This document shows positions 10,575-21,089 of a DNA stretch of 64,000 nt, one piece after another. Origin of the DNA: Ascoidea asiatica. Its lineage: Eukaryota; Ascomycota; Saccharomycetes; Ascoideales; Ascoideaceae. Under the pieces are notes generated by a model. It had not been told where the DNA came from. It saw only the letters and a program-made list of their open reading frames with translations, and made no database searches. Position numbers and translations under genes: made by a program. Location: assembly GCA_001600695.1 (NCBI GenBank), contig BCKQ01000006.1, positions 124,001 through 188,000 on the forward strand, written 5' to 3'. Position 1 is the stretch's first letter. Each line of letters begins with the position of its first letter.

Positions 10575-12206
10575 TTATACTGTTTCAATTGCATCACTAT
10601 CAACAAACTCCATTTCAGTGTCCATTAAAGAATCATTTTTTAATGGTTTAAGTTCTGGAATATACTCTTTATTCATTACTTTTTCCCAATCAATATCTTC
10701 AAAAAAAGGATGGTTTTTGATTTCTTGAACACCATTTTTACCTAATCTTTCCAATGGGTTTTTAATTAATAATTTTGAAATNAAATCTTCTAACAATNNA
10801 TCAATATTATTAGGAAATTCAATATTTTTATTAATNATTTGATAATAAGTTATATTTGGATCTTCATTTCTGAATGGTGAAGTACAATCAAACATTTCAT
10901 ATAATAAAATTCCAAGAGTCCACCAATCAAGAGTTTTTGTATATCCAAATTCTAAAATTAATTCTGGAGAAAAATAATCTAAAGTTCCACAAATTCCATG
11001 CTCACCTTCATCAGAACAATTCATTACAGATAATTCAAAATCACACAATTTTATATGTCCATCTTGATCAATTAATACATTTTCCACTTTTAAATCACGA
11101 TAAATAATATTCTTATTATGAAGTTCTTCTAAAGCACAAATTATTTCAGCGGCATATAATTTGATTATTGATGTATCTAATTTTCCTATTGTTGATAAAG
11201 TTTGAAATAAATCTCCACCTTTAACATATTCTAAAACAAGATATAAATTTTCTAATGATTGGAAAGAATATTTCATAGAAATTATAAATGGAGAATTTAC
11301 TAAAGCTAAAACCTTTTTTTCAACCATTTTATCTAAAATATTTTCATTTTCTTGAAGTTTTGATTTTTTTATTGATTTAATAGCATATAAATTTCCATCA
11401 TCTTTTTTTTTAGCTAAAAGTACTTCTCCAAAAGCTCCAATTCCTAAAACTTTTAATATTTCATAATCATCAATTGACATATTATTTGAATTAGAATATG
11501 TTTCATATGACTGTTCTAAATTTTGTTGTGAATATGGTAGTAAATATGAATTATTTTCAGATGCATCAGATCCAGTATACTGTAAAGATACATCTAATGT
11601 TGTAATTGAATTATCATTATTTTTTATTTCTTTCTCAAAATGTAATGATTGACGACCAAATTCTTTAAACATTTTCAAATCTATAATAAATTCAAATAAA
11701 GGAACTTGAATTNNATTATTTTCTTTTAAAAATGATTCNGGAATAAGTTCTTTTGTAATTTGAGAAAAGAATTTTATACGAATATTTCCATTTCTTGAAA
11801 CTTTCCATTTAGTTTTACTTTTAAATTTTGGATTAGATGCAGTTCCTCCTTTAGGTTCAATAATATCACGTAAATAATGATTTTCAGTTTCAATATCAAT
11901 ATATTCTAANNTAAAAAAAACCATTGGAATGTTTGCTACATTATCACCTGTGTTATTATTTGATTTACGAACAGCAGGAATAATTTTTTTTAATTTTTCA
12001 GGAGCTAAATCTATAGTATTATCAGTAAAAAAAAGTTCTTCTTCAGTTTCATTGATAAATTTATTTAAACGAGTCGATTTAAAGTTNAATCCATCTTCAA
12101 CCATTTGAAATAAAACNTGTGGATTATAAACTAAATCATGTTTNAATTTAACATTTTTAGCTTTATTAATTTTGATTACTAATTTATTTAAAGGAATAAA
12201 AGTCAT
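10575..12206 (-). CDS. Ypk/SGK-type kinase paralogue, degenerate (copy 2), with undetermined bases
   Basis: The frame has 543 codons, of which several contain N. The N-terminal domain is of the same type as in the other copies (a GGTASNPKF block at 120-128). The kinase domain has GIGAFG at 255-260, Lys277 and Asp371 in YRDLKVEN. However, the metal-binding DFG reads DFE at 389-391 (GAA for Glu, no ambiguous base nearby). The activation loop reads GICGTLDYFSPE, so the PDK1-site Thr/Ser is replaced by Gly404 and GTPE by GTLD. The protein ends without a hydrophobic motif. These losses suggest a pseudokinase or a gene in decay, although the frame is intact. All undetermined bases seen in the window fall in this gene and its 5' flank (10782-12314). 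Confidence 0.75.
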   Translation of the reverse strand: MTFIPLNKLVIKINKAKNVKXKHDLVYNPXVLFQMVEDGXNFKSTRLNKFINETEEELFFTDNTIDLAPEKLKKIIPAVRKSNNNTGDNVANIPMVFFXLEYIDIETENHYLRDIIEPKGGTASNPKFKSKTKWKVSRNGNIRIKFFSQITKELIXESFLKENNXIQVPLFEFIIDLKMFKEFGRQSLHFEKEIKNNDNSITTLDVSLQYTGSDASENNSYLLPYSQQNLEQSYETYSNSNNMSIDDYEILKVLGIGAFGEVLLAKKKDDGNLYAIKSIKKSKLQENENILDKMVEKKVLALVNSPFIISMKYSFQSLENLYLVLEYVKGGDLFQTLSTIGKLDTSIIKLYAAEIICALEELHNKNIIYRDLKVENVLIDQDGHIKLCDFELSVMNCSDEGEHGICGTLDYFSPELILEFGYTKTLDWWTLGILLYEMFDCTSPFRNEDPNITYYQXINKNIEFPNNIDXLLEDXISKLLIKNPLERLGKNGVQEIKNHPFFEDIDWEKVMNKEYIPELKPLKNDSLMDTEMEFVDSDAIETV

Positions 12207-13847
12207 AATGANNTTATTAATAATGANTAATAGTTATAATAGTATTTGAAGATTTGATCTGAAGTAAAAGGTTTNAATTTTACTTAGTTAANTGATATGA
12301 GTTGATATGANTTNATATGAGTTGATTGCTATAAAGATTATTATTAAATATACACTTAAAAAAGGCAATATGATAATAATGAGTATAGAATTTTCTTTTT
12401 GAATAAATATTAGATAAATTTTGAAAAGAAGAGAATAAGAAAGAAATCTCTTCCTTTTATATTGTTTAATTTTTGATTCTCATTATTATATTATTACTAG
12501 TTTTATTTTAAAAAAAATTGCAAATTTGAATCATTCATGAAAATCAATAGTAAATCAGTTACTTTATTGATTTTCCAGTAGAAATCTTTGAAATTTGATA
12601 TAATATTTCAAAATTGATGAGAAATATAAAATTCAAATCTCAATCTATCATATAAAATATCCTTTATCATTCAGATTTGAAATAAAATAACTGAAGTTGT
12701 CAATAATTGTTTGATTTTAGCAAACATTGTTTCTTTCTTCATTATATTCCCAGAACCTTATAAACAAGAACAATAGAGACTTTAAATACGAAGCAAACTC
12801 CAGGCAAAGTTAGAGCAATTGAACTTGAAAGTCTCTAAAGCTTTCTGCGTCGTAAAGCTTATCGTCCAGTTCTGAAATAAGAAGAGCTTAAGCAGAGTGA
12901 GTGGTGTTAATATATTAATGCTTTATCTCATATTGATTCTACAGTAATGTTTAATGTTTAATCGTTACAGTGAGTAAGATCTAAGTATGGCCACAAGGGA
13001 GACGAACATTTTAGTGGAAACTATGTTGGTGAAGATTGAGGATTACTAACAGTATTTATAAATATAAAGAATTAAAGCTTGAAATTCTTCAGTAGTTTTG
13101 ACAGCAGCTGATTAGACACTTTCAGAATTAGCACTAGTAACAATTGTCTCATCTGATTTAATATAATGATTGGATTGAAGAAAAAGAAGCTCTATTTGAA
13201 TGATTGAGAAACTGCCAATTATTTGAATAATCAAAATATTTTCATTCAAACATCTTTCTGATAAATCTTTATCAACACCAAATACTTAGAAGGTGAATGA
13301 AAATACCAGTCAAATATCAATAATTCTATCGGCGCTTATGCCAGTAGCTTATACATTTGCTGTATCAAGAGCATTTAGACATTTTCAATCCATATTAGAA
13401 CAATTCTGTCTTTTCTTCAAACAAATTGCTTAAAAGTAGATTTACACAAATAAAGATTTAGTTTTGAAAGTAACTGAAAAAAAGTACTTTATATACTGTA
13501 TATATTACATTATTTAGTCAATTGAATCCTTGAATTTCAAAAAAAAAAAAAAATTTATCAAGCTCAGCAAACTTTCATATCTTTAGACAATTTAGGAACT
13601 AAAATCTCAAAAGACAACCCATAAATTTGTAATTTAAGTTTTAGTAACAGAAGTATTATATTTTGAAGTAAAAAAGATGTAGGCACTTAAACCACTAACC
13701 AATAATCAACTCTTTTATCAAGGGATTTTATCTCAATTTTGATGTAAGCTTTAATTTTGAATCATAAGAGAGTAATTATGAGCAAACTAATTCTCAATGT
13801 TCTATTTATTCTATTATTGTATCTCTTTTAAATAATAATACGCTCCT
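12207..13847. other. Gene-poor region between degenerate kinase and Rho GEF genes
   Basis: This 1.6 kb stretch contains the 5' flank of the degenerate kinase (with N bases to 12314) and the 3' flank of the Rho GEF gene. A weakly GC-richer patch lies at 12775-12860. Non-coding-looking sequence with moderate complexity at 12950-13450 could be old gene remnants, but I find no convincing homology. TACTAAC at 13044-13050 resembles an intron branch point but has no exons around it. Confidence 0.45.
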
Positions 13848-16800
13848 TTAGGTAAATGATATAAAACCCATTAAATCTACAGTTTCATCTTCGAATAAAG
13901 AACATTTGAAATAAATTCCTTCATCTTTTTCAAAATTACTTCTATTTCCAATAAATTTACAATTCTTACAATAATAAAAATTATCAAATTCAATTTCATA
14001 GTATACTTTTTTATCTGATTCATCAGTTTTGGCTTTAATTATTGGACTCAATTTTATTATTTCAATTCCACTTATATTCGATTCTAAGATAATATTTTGA
14101 CCTTTAGCAGTAGCCTGAGAACATTTACCAAGTGTATAAAAATACTTGAAAGAAGATAAATTAGTTTTAATATTATGAATGATTAAATAATCTTCATATA
14201 ATCTTAGATATTCAGATTTATTTAACGATATTACTTGTAATAATTTTGTTTTATCCTTATTTTCACTTCGTAATACATTCTCAAACTTATATAACGTCAT
14301 ATATTTTTTAACTGAAGGATGTAATGAGATATTTAACTTTAGTACTTGAGTAAAAGTTGCAGAATATAACTTATTTTGATAAGTAATAATATCAATTTTA
14401 TCTGTCAAAAATATTTTTGGAGCAAACTTTACATCATTTTTATTTAAAACTTCTTCAAATAATTTATCTTTAAATTCTTTGTCATATACAGTTATCTTGA
14501 ATTCCTTATTTTCTTCACTTGATTCACTACTAATTGTATTTGATTTTGAAATTATACTGAAAAACTCATTTCCATAACTTCTAAAATAAATTACATCTTT
14601 ATGAAACAATATTTTTTCATTATAAATTCCATTTATTGTATCAGAAAGCTTATTTTGAATTAGTTTCCCACTTTCTGTTAATAATATCATTTTATCATTT
14701 GTTTTATCAATCACAATCTTTTTAACTTTAACATTAACCAAGTCTTTAATAACTTTGACAGATTTTGTACCGCCTTTGACTTTATTCAATTTAATTATTG
14801 TGAACATATCATTAACTATTATTAAATAATTTTCTTCATTCAATATTAATTCTTGACAATATTTAGGATTACCAAATGAAAATTTATTTTTAAAATCTTG
14901 AGAATTTAAACCATTTAATAATCTTAAATTTTCTTGCATGTCATCATAAGTAAATGATGAAAATTTTTTATCTTTATCATTTTCATTATAAAATAATAAT
15001 TTTCTTTCAAATTTTTTAAACATAGAATTAAAAAATTCAATTTTAAATTCTTTCATAATTAATTTAATATTTCGAATAATTATCTTTCTTAAAATATAAT
15101 TCCAATTTTCTTTTTCAATTTCATTTTTAAAAATAAAACTTTGTTGAAAATTTTTATTATTCAATTGAAGTAAATTTAATAAATATTGATTAGATGATAT
15201 AGTCTCAGTTGTTGTTTTACTTTTTCCTCTAAAACTTCCAATAGTTCCTTTTAAACTAAGTCTTTTACTAACAGTTGATTGAAAATTAGTTTTTTCAGTA
15301 AATTTAAATGTAAGAGAATAATTTGTTATATAACCAAGAATTTTTAATTTATTTGTAATAAAATTGATATTTGTTGCAATAACAAATTTATTAAACGCAA
15401 TCAAATAAACATCATTGAAATTTCTTTCCATAATTCCACTACTAAAATTTTTTTCAACAATATTTTCATATTCTAATAATATTGGATCATTTTTATTATC
15501 TTTTGAAATGATTTTCGAATTAAGATAACAACTTAAAAAATTTGAAAAAAATTCATAATTTGAATTTAAATTTGAATCTTGTTTAAAAATTTTTAATTCT
15601 AAATTATTTATAAAAATTTTAGCTTTACTTATTTCAAATAATTTTTTCATTTTTGAACAAATATCAATAATTTTATCTGAATATTCAATAATTTCAAATT
15701 CATCAGGTATACCTTTAATAAATCCTTTTAAATTTTTAATTTGAGATTTATAAAAATCAAATTCTTCAATAACATCAGTACCAAAAATTTTTTTTTTTAA
15801 ATCAAATTTTTTTAAATTATTATTTCTTAAAAAAATTTTTATATCATTAATTTTATTATTATAATTTGAAGCAGAAATTGAAGAATTTTTATTTTCAATT
15901 TTTTCATTAAATTTATTAATCCAATTTATTAAAGCTGATTGATTTTTTTTTTTTTTAGATTCTAATGTATAAATAAAAATTAATTCATTATATTTATCAA
16001 TAATTTTTTCATAATCTTTTTGAGAATTTTTAAAAAAAAGATATAAAATTTTAATAAAATCTAATGGATTAATCATATGCATTTGTTCAATAATTAATTT
16101 AAGAAAATTTTTTAATAATTTATTTTTATGAATTAAAGTTATAATTCTTTTTGGATTAAAAATTTTTGAAATTAAATTTAATTTTAAAGATTTTAATTCT
16201 TTTGTTGATTGAGGAAATTCTAATTCAAAAAAATTTAAAATTTCATTAATAAAAATTTCCCAAGTTAAAATAAATAATTCTTCAAATTTTATACATTTAT
16301 AAATTAAATTTTGAATTAAAATTGATTGATTTGTTAAATGAGATAATAAAAAATTTGAATTAAAATTCCAATTTTCAATCCAATTTAATTTTAATTTAAT
16401 TTTTGATTTATATCTTAAATTTTGAAAATTTAAAAATTCTAAATTTGTTCTTTTAAATTCATTATTATTAATTTTTTCATTTAAATCAATAATTTGATTT
16501 AATTCAATATTAAAAGTATTTAATAAATTTTTAATTTTAAAAATTAATTGTAATTCATTATCAAAATTAGAATTTGCTTTATTTCTATAAATTATTAATT
16601 GATTAAAATCTAAAAGGTAATTACTTATATGATTTGTTGAATAATTTAAAAAAATTTTATTAATATCAATAAAATTTGATAAATTTAAATTTATAAAATT
16701 TTTCCATTCAAAGAAAAAATTTATTGGTGAAGATTGTGGTAATTGAAATTTAAATTTTTTTTTATAATTAAAAGATAATTTTAATTCATTAAAATTATTT

Positions 16801-18515
16801 AAATTATTAAAATTAAAAAAAATTTTTGAAAAATTATTATTATTATTAATATTGTTATTTAATTTTGAAAAATCAGAAATAATTTTTGATAAATAATTTA
16901 AGAAAATTAAATAAGAATTTGAAGTTTTTTTAATTAAATTTTCAAAATAATTTGAAATTTTAGTTAAATTAAAATATTGATCATTTTTATAAAATTTAAA
17001 TAAAATTTTATTAAAATTTTCTTCATGAATAATTATAATTGAATTTAAAATTTTAAAAAAATCAAAATAAATTTTTGATTCATTATTACCAATTAATTTA
17101 ATTTTTTTAATTTCTTCAGTATCTTCATTATCTTCATTATTTTCATTATTTTCTATATTATTATTATAATAATAAAATTTAAAATTTTTAAATAAATTAA
17201 TTGTAAAAAATTTTAAAATTTTAATATATTTTTCTTCTCTTTTTATAAGATCATAAATTAAAAATTGTTCTTTATAAATTAAATCTTGATCAATAGAAAT
17301 AATATTTAAATTTATAAATTTATTCCAATGTTCAGACCAATTTTTATTAATTTTAATATTTAATAATAAATTTGGAATTAAATTTTTATAAAATAATTTT
17401 GAATTTGAATAATTTAAAATAATGAGATTAATTTGATTATTAAAATTTTCAATTAATTTATTAAAATTATAATTATAATGATTAAAATTATTATTATTAT
17501 TATTTAAAATTTTAAATAATTTTAAATAATTATAAAATTTATTAATTAATAAATCAAATAAAAAATCTTCAAAATTATTAATATTTAAATTTAAATTATT
17601 AAATTTAATATTTATATTATTTAAATAAATAAATAAATTTGAAATTGAGAAAAAATTAAATTCAAAAATGAATCTATAAGCAGATAAAATTTTAAAATAA
17701 TTTAATATTAAAATTTCATTAAAATTTAACCAATTTAAATAATTATTAAAAATATTTATATCATTGTTTGTATTATTATTTATATAATTATTTAAAGGAT
17801 TAAGAATAAAAATTTTAAAATTATTAAAGATTTTAATTAATGGATTTAAAATATCATTTATAATATTATAATTTATTAAATTATTTTCATCAATTAATAA
17901 TATTGGATTAATAATATTATTATTAAAATCATTAATTAAAATATTAATAATATTTAAAGAATTATTATAAAAATTTAAATCATTTTCATAAATTAATTTA
18001 ATTATTATATTTAAATTATTATTATTATAATTATTATTATTATTATTAATTATGATATTTTTTATAGATTTAATGAAATTATTATCTATTGAATATGAAT
18101 ATGAATATGAATATAAATTAAGATTTGAATCAATTGAATTATTTGAGATTGAAGAAATTGAAGAATAATTTGTAATTATTGAATTTTTAGATATTATTGA
18201 ATTATGATTTGAAATTATTGAATTATTAATTTTATTTAATGGATTTATTGAATCATTGATTGAATCAATATCATTGATATGATTATTATTATTATTATTA
18301 TTATTATTGGATTCATTATCATCAATTTTTTTAATATCAATTATTGGCGGTTTTCTTCTTAAATTTTTTGAATTAATTTTTGAATTAATTTTTGAATTAA
18401 TTTTTGATAATTTTATAATTGGAGAATTTGGAGAAGTTGGAGAATTTGAATATTCATTATTTGAAGAATTTAAAGATAAATTTTTAATGGCGGTTAAATT
18501 TAAAGGTTCAATCAT
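13848..18515 (-). CDS. Large putative Rho guanine-nucleotide exchange factor with PH-like and CNH-like domains
   Basis: The protein has 1555 residues. The first ~170 are Ser/Asn/Ile low complexity. Around 415-435 the sequence EQFLIYDLIKREEKYIKIL resembles the first conserved helix of a DH (RhoGEF) domain. A long helical region follows. A PH-like segment ends near 1130 (FQQSFIFKNEIEKENW). The last ~340 residues look like a citron-homology beta-propeller (blocks such as ELILNEENYLIIVND and KKIVIDKTNDKMILLTESGK). DH-PH-CNH order is that of yeast Rom2/Tus1, GEFs for Rho1 in cell-wall integrity. The DH region is much longer and more diverged than usual, so the GEF call is tentative; a CNH-type scaffold is the alternative. 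A decayed copy of its last ~90 codons lies at 10020-10240. Confidence 0.5.
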   Translation of the reverse strand: MIEPLNLTAIKNLSLNSSNNEYSNSPTSPNSPIIKLSKINSKINSKINSKNLRRKPPIIDIKKIDDNESNNNNNNNNNHINDIDSINDSINPLNKINNSIISNHNSIISKNSIITNYSSISSISNNSIDSNLNLYSYSYSYSIDNNFIKSIKNIIINNNNNNYNNNNLNIIIKLIYENDLNFYNNSLNIINILINDFNNNIINPILLIDENNLINYNIINDILNPLIKIFNNFKIFILNPLNNYINNNTNNDINIFNNYLNWLNFNEILILNYFKILSAYRFIFEFNFFSISNLFIYLNNINIKFNNLNLNINNFEDFLFDLLINKFYNYLKLFKILNNNNNNFNHYNYNFNKLIENFNNQINLIILNYSNSKLFYKNLIPNLLLNIKINKNWSEHWNKFINLNIISIDQDLIYKEQFLIYDLIKREEKYIKILKFFTINLFKNFKFYYYNNNIENNENNEDNEDTEEIKKIKLIGNNESKIYFDFFKILNSIIIIHEENFNKILFKFYKNDQYFNLTKISNYFENLIKKTSNSYLIFLNYLSKIISDFSKLNNNINNNNNFSKIFFNFNNLNNFNELKLSFNYKKKFKFQLPQSSPINFFFEWKNFINLNLSNFIDINKIFLNYSTNHISNYLLDFNQLIIYRNKANSNFDNELQLIFKIKNLLNTFNIELNQIIDLNEKINNNEFKRTNLEFLNFQNLRYKSKIKLKLNWIENWNFNSNFLLSHLTNQSILIQNLIYKCIKFEELFILTWEIFINEILNFFELEFPQSTKELKSLKLNLISKIFNPKRIITLIHKNKLLKNFLKLIIEQMHMINPLDFIKILYLFFKNSQKDYEKIIDKYNELIFIYTLESKKKKNQSALINWINKFNEKIENKNSSISASNYNNKINDIKIFLRNNNLKKFDLKKKIFGTDVIEEFDFYKSQIKNLKGFIKGIPDEFEIIEYSDKIIDICSKMKKLFEISKAKIFINNLELKIFKQDSNLNSNYEFFSNFLSCYLNSKIISKDNKNDPILLEYENIVEKNFSSGIMERNFNDVYLIAFNKFVIATNINFITNKLKILGYITNYSLTFKFTEKTNFQSTVSKRLSLKGTIGSFRGKSKTTTETISSNQYLLNLLQLNNKNFQQSFIFKNEIEKENWNYILRKIIIRNIKLIMKEFKIEFFNSMFKKFERKLLFYNENDKDKKFSSFTYDDMQENLRLLNGLNSQDFKNKFSFGNPKYCQELILNEENYLIIVNDMFTIIKLNKVKGGTKSVKVIKDLVNVKVKKIVIDKTNDKMILLTESGKLIQNKLSDTINGIYNEKILFHKDVIYFRSYGNEFFSIISKSNTISSESSEENKEFKITVYDKEFKDKLFEEVLNKNDVKFAPKIFLTDKIDIITYQNKLYSATFTQVLKLNISLHPSVKKYMTLYKFENVLRSENKDKTKLLQVISLNKSEYLRLYEDYLIIHNIKTNLSSFKYFYTLGKCSQATAKGQNIILESNISGIEIIKLSPIIKAKTDESDKKVYYEIEFDNFYYCKNCKFIGNRSNFEKDEGIYFKCSLFEDETVDLMGFISFT

Positions 18516-19072
18516 TTTTCTAGCTATTTGAATTGATTAATTTACAAGATTTTAAATAAGCTATATTATTTATTTATATGATTTATTGATTACATGAGAA
18601 TAGAATATTCATTATTAATATATTTGATTTATTATTGATTGATTATTGATTGATTGAATGAATGATTGATTAAATATTGATTAAATATTGATTAAGAGAT
18701 CAAAGATGGAAATAAATACAATAAAGAAACAATCAACAGTATATTACAGAGTAATAACAGAGTAATAACAGAGTAATAACAGTTAAAAGAGAGATTAAGA
18801 CCCTTTTGATATGAGAAGATTACCGGAATCAGTTTAGAATCAGACTCAAAACAGGCCTGCGCTGCGGTTCACAAGAACATTTCCAGGCAAGTTGCAAGTT
18901 GAGAGAGGAAAGAAGAGAGAAGAGGAAAGAAGAGAGAGAGAGAGAGGAAAGAAGTAGAGAAGACAGACTGAGGGAGAGGGAGAGAACAGGACAAGGACAA
19001 GGACAGGACAAGGACAGGACAATTAGCCACGCTGGGAATGCACAGCCACGAGTTGCACATCCATGCACCATG

Positions 19073-19096
19073 TCACGTGAACGTCTAAACACGTGA
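19073..19096. promoter_or_regulatory. Pair of CACGTGA E-boxes
   Basis: TCACGTGA at 19073-19080 and CACGTGA at 19090-19096 fit the RTCACGTG site bound by yeast Cbf1-type bHLH proteins. They belong to a set of seven such sites in this window. Confidence 0.5.
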
Positions 19097-19144
19097 CACG
19101 TTCAAATATCAAAAAGTAAACAATAACAAAGAACAAAGAACAAG

Positions 19145-19183
19145 AAATAAACAAATAAACAAATAAACAAATAAACAAATAAA
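19145..19183. repeat. Tandem 8-bp repeat, unit AAATAAAC
   Basis: About four to five copies lie between the GC-rich island and the GAA runs, downstream of the LRR gene. It is a simple-sequence repeat. Confidence 0.8.
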
Positions 19184-19322
19184 GGTATCTCGAATAAAGG
19201 AAGAAGAAGAAGAAGAAGAAGAATATATTAGATTAGATTATATAATGATAAGAATATAAATAAGATGTGAATATGGAGCAGAAGAAGAAGAAGAAGAAGA
19301 AGAAGAAAAAGAAGAATCTCTT

Positions 19323-21089
19323 TTATATATTTATCAGAATACCGCCAATTGTCTTAACTTCATTCCCATTTTTACATTCATAAGTATCATAACTTCCATA
19401 ATTATAATTATAATTATAATTATAATTACTACTCAATTCATTATCATATTCATTATCATATTCATTATCATATTCATTATCATATTCATTACCTTCATTA
19501 TTACCAAATTCAATTTTATTTAATTCATCTTTACTTAATTTTAAATTCAATTTCAATTTCTTTAAATTAAATTTATTCCATGATAAATTTATAAATTTAA
19601 ATTTAAATTTATTAAATATTATTAATAAATTTATATCAAAATTTAAATTATTTAATAAATTACCTGAAAAATTTATACTCTCAATTTTTAAATCATTTAT
19701 TAAATTAATTTCATTAATTTTATTAATTTTATTAAATGATAAATCTAAAAATTTTAAATTTTTAAATATTTTAAAATTTTTAAAATTAATAAATTTTATA
19801 AAATTATTATTTAACTTTAATTTCTTTAAATTATTTTCATAATTATAACAATATTCATTAAAATTATCATCAAAATTATCATTATCATCATCATCATCAC
19901 TTATTATTTCATTGATTTCATTTCCATTTAAATTTAATTCAATTAATTTTTTTAAATTAAAATTTTTAAAAATTTTATATATATTTAAAAATTTAATTTT
20001 ATTATTTGATAAATTTAAATATCTTATTTCTTTTAATTTAATTAAATATTTTATTAATTTATTAAAATCTTTAATTAAATTATTTGATAAATTTAAAAAT
20101 TTTAAATTTTTATTTAATTTTAATAAAAATTTTGGAATTTTTTTAAATTTATTATTTGATAAATTTAAATAATTTAATTTTTTTAAATTTTTAAATATAT
20201 TAATATTATTTTCTTCATCAATTTCATTTAAATAATTATTTGATAAATTTAATTTATTTAAATTTTTTAAATTTTTAAAATAATCTTTATAAATATAATT
20301 TATTAAATTATTACTTAAATTTAATTCAATTAAATTTTTATTTAAATTTATATTAAATTCATTTATTTTTAAAAATTTAATTAAATTTTTACTTAAATTT
20401 AAATATTTTAATTTTTTAAAATTTGATAAAATTTTTAAATTTTTATTTTTTAAATTATTATTTGATAAATTTAAAAAAATTAAATTATTAAAAAAATTAT
20501 TTAATTTTGGAATTTTAATTAAATTATTATTTGATAAATTTAATAAATTTATATTATTATTATAATTTTCATTAAATATAAAATTGAAATTAATTGGTGA
20601 ATTTAAATAAAATTTATTTATTAAATTAATATTTAATGATCTTAAATTAAAATAATTTAAATTTAAATCTATATTTAAATTATTATTTATATTATTATAT
20701 AAATTTAAATCATTTAAATTATTAAAATTTTTAAAAATTTTATTGAAATTAAATTCATCATTTAAATAATATAAATTTAATCTTTTTGTTAAATTAAATA
20801 ATCCAATTTTTTTAAAATTATTTAATTTTTCTAAATCTTTAAAATTTATTGAAAATATCTTTAATTTTTTCTTTAATTTTTTTAATTTTTTTAATTTATT
20901 TTTATTATTTGAAATTTGAAAAATTAATTTATCTTCAATTAAATTAATTTCTTTAAATATTTTCATAAAACATTTTAAACTTATATTAAAATTTGATGAT
21001 AATGATAATAATAATAATTTTTCAATTGATAAATCTTTTAAAATTAAATTTATTATATGAGGTGGAATTAAATCATAAATTGTATTCAT
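19323..21089 (-). CDS. Leucine-rich-repeat protein with F-box-like N-terminus
   Basis: The protein has 588 residues. The N-terminus (LIPPHIINLILKDLSIEKLL, residues 7-26) resembles the start of an F-box, the Skp1-binding helix pair of SCF ubiquitin ligases, though it is short and unproven. From about 150 to 530 it consists of some fifteen LRRs of about 22-24 residues, each with the signature LNLSNNxLxxIP or LNLSKNLIKFL. The tail has a perfect (EYDN)n repeat near 538-553 and a NYNYNYNY run. Composition is extreme, dominated by Leu, Asn, Lys and Ile, and the DNA is among the most AT-rich coding sequence in the window. An LRR protein with an N-terminal F-box would be a substrate receptor, but no orthologue is recognisable. 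Confidence 0.6.
   Translation of the reverse strand: MNTIYDLIPPHIINLILKDLSIEKLLLLSLSSNFNISLKCFMKIFKEINLIEDKLIFQISNNKNKLKKLKKLKKKLKIFSINFKDLEKLNNFKKIGLFNLTKRLNLYYLNDEFNFNKIFKNFNNLNDLNLYNNINNNLNIDLNLNYFNLRSLNINLINKFYLNSPINFNFIFNENYNNNINLLNLSNNNLIKIPKLNNFFNNLIFLNLSNNNLKNKNLKILSNFKKLKYLNLSKNLIKFLKINEFNINLNKNLIELNLSNNLINYIYKDYFKNLKNLNKLNLSNNYLNEIDEENNINIFKNLKKLNYLNLSNNKFKKIPKFLLKLNKNLKFLNLSNNLIKDFNKLIKYLIKLKEIRYLNLSNNKIKFLNIYKIFKNFNLKKLIELNLNGNEINEIISDDDDDNDNFDDNFNEYCYNYENNLKKLKLNNNFIKFINFKNFKIFKNLKFLDLSFNKINKINEINLINDLKIESINFSGNLLNNLNFDINLLIIFNKFKFKFINLSWNKFNLKKLKLNLKLSKDELNKIEFGNNEGNEYDNEYDNEYDNEYDNELSSNYNYNYNYNYGSYDTYECKNGNEVKTIGGILINI

Larger units (their letters stand above)
18516..19322. promoter_or_regulatory. 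Upstream region of the Rho GEF gene with GC-rich island and two E-boxes
   Basis: This 0.8 kb lies upstream of the Rho GEF start and downstream of the LRR gene stop. About 18835-19100 is GC-rich for this genome. It contains a purine-only tract (about 18900-18985, GAGAGAGGAAAG-type) followed by GGACAAGGACA repeats. Two E-boxes, TCACGTGA at 19073-19080 and CACGTGA at 19090-19096, lie close together at its right end. An AAATAAAC tandem repeat (about 19145-19183) and GAA runs (19201-19223, 19279-19316) follow. Open frames here on both strands reflect the biased composition and are not genes. Confidence 0.6.

Noticed and set aside
13044-13052. TACTAAC followed by AG, like a compact yeast intron end
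   Set aside because: There are no open exons on either side in the gene-poor region. In AT-rich DNA the motif is expected by chance.
18829-19096. Three overlapping open frames (Ser/Leu/Pro-rich minus strand, Arg/Glu-rich plus strand)
   Set aside because: All are translations of a purine-rich tract and GGACAAGGACA repeats in a promoter island.
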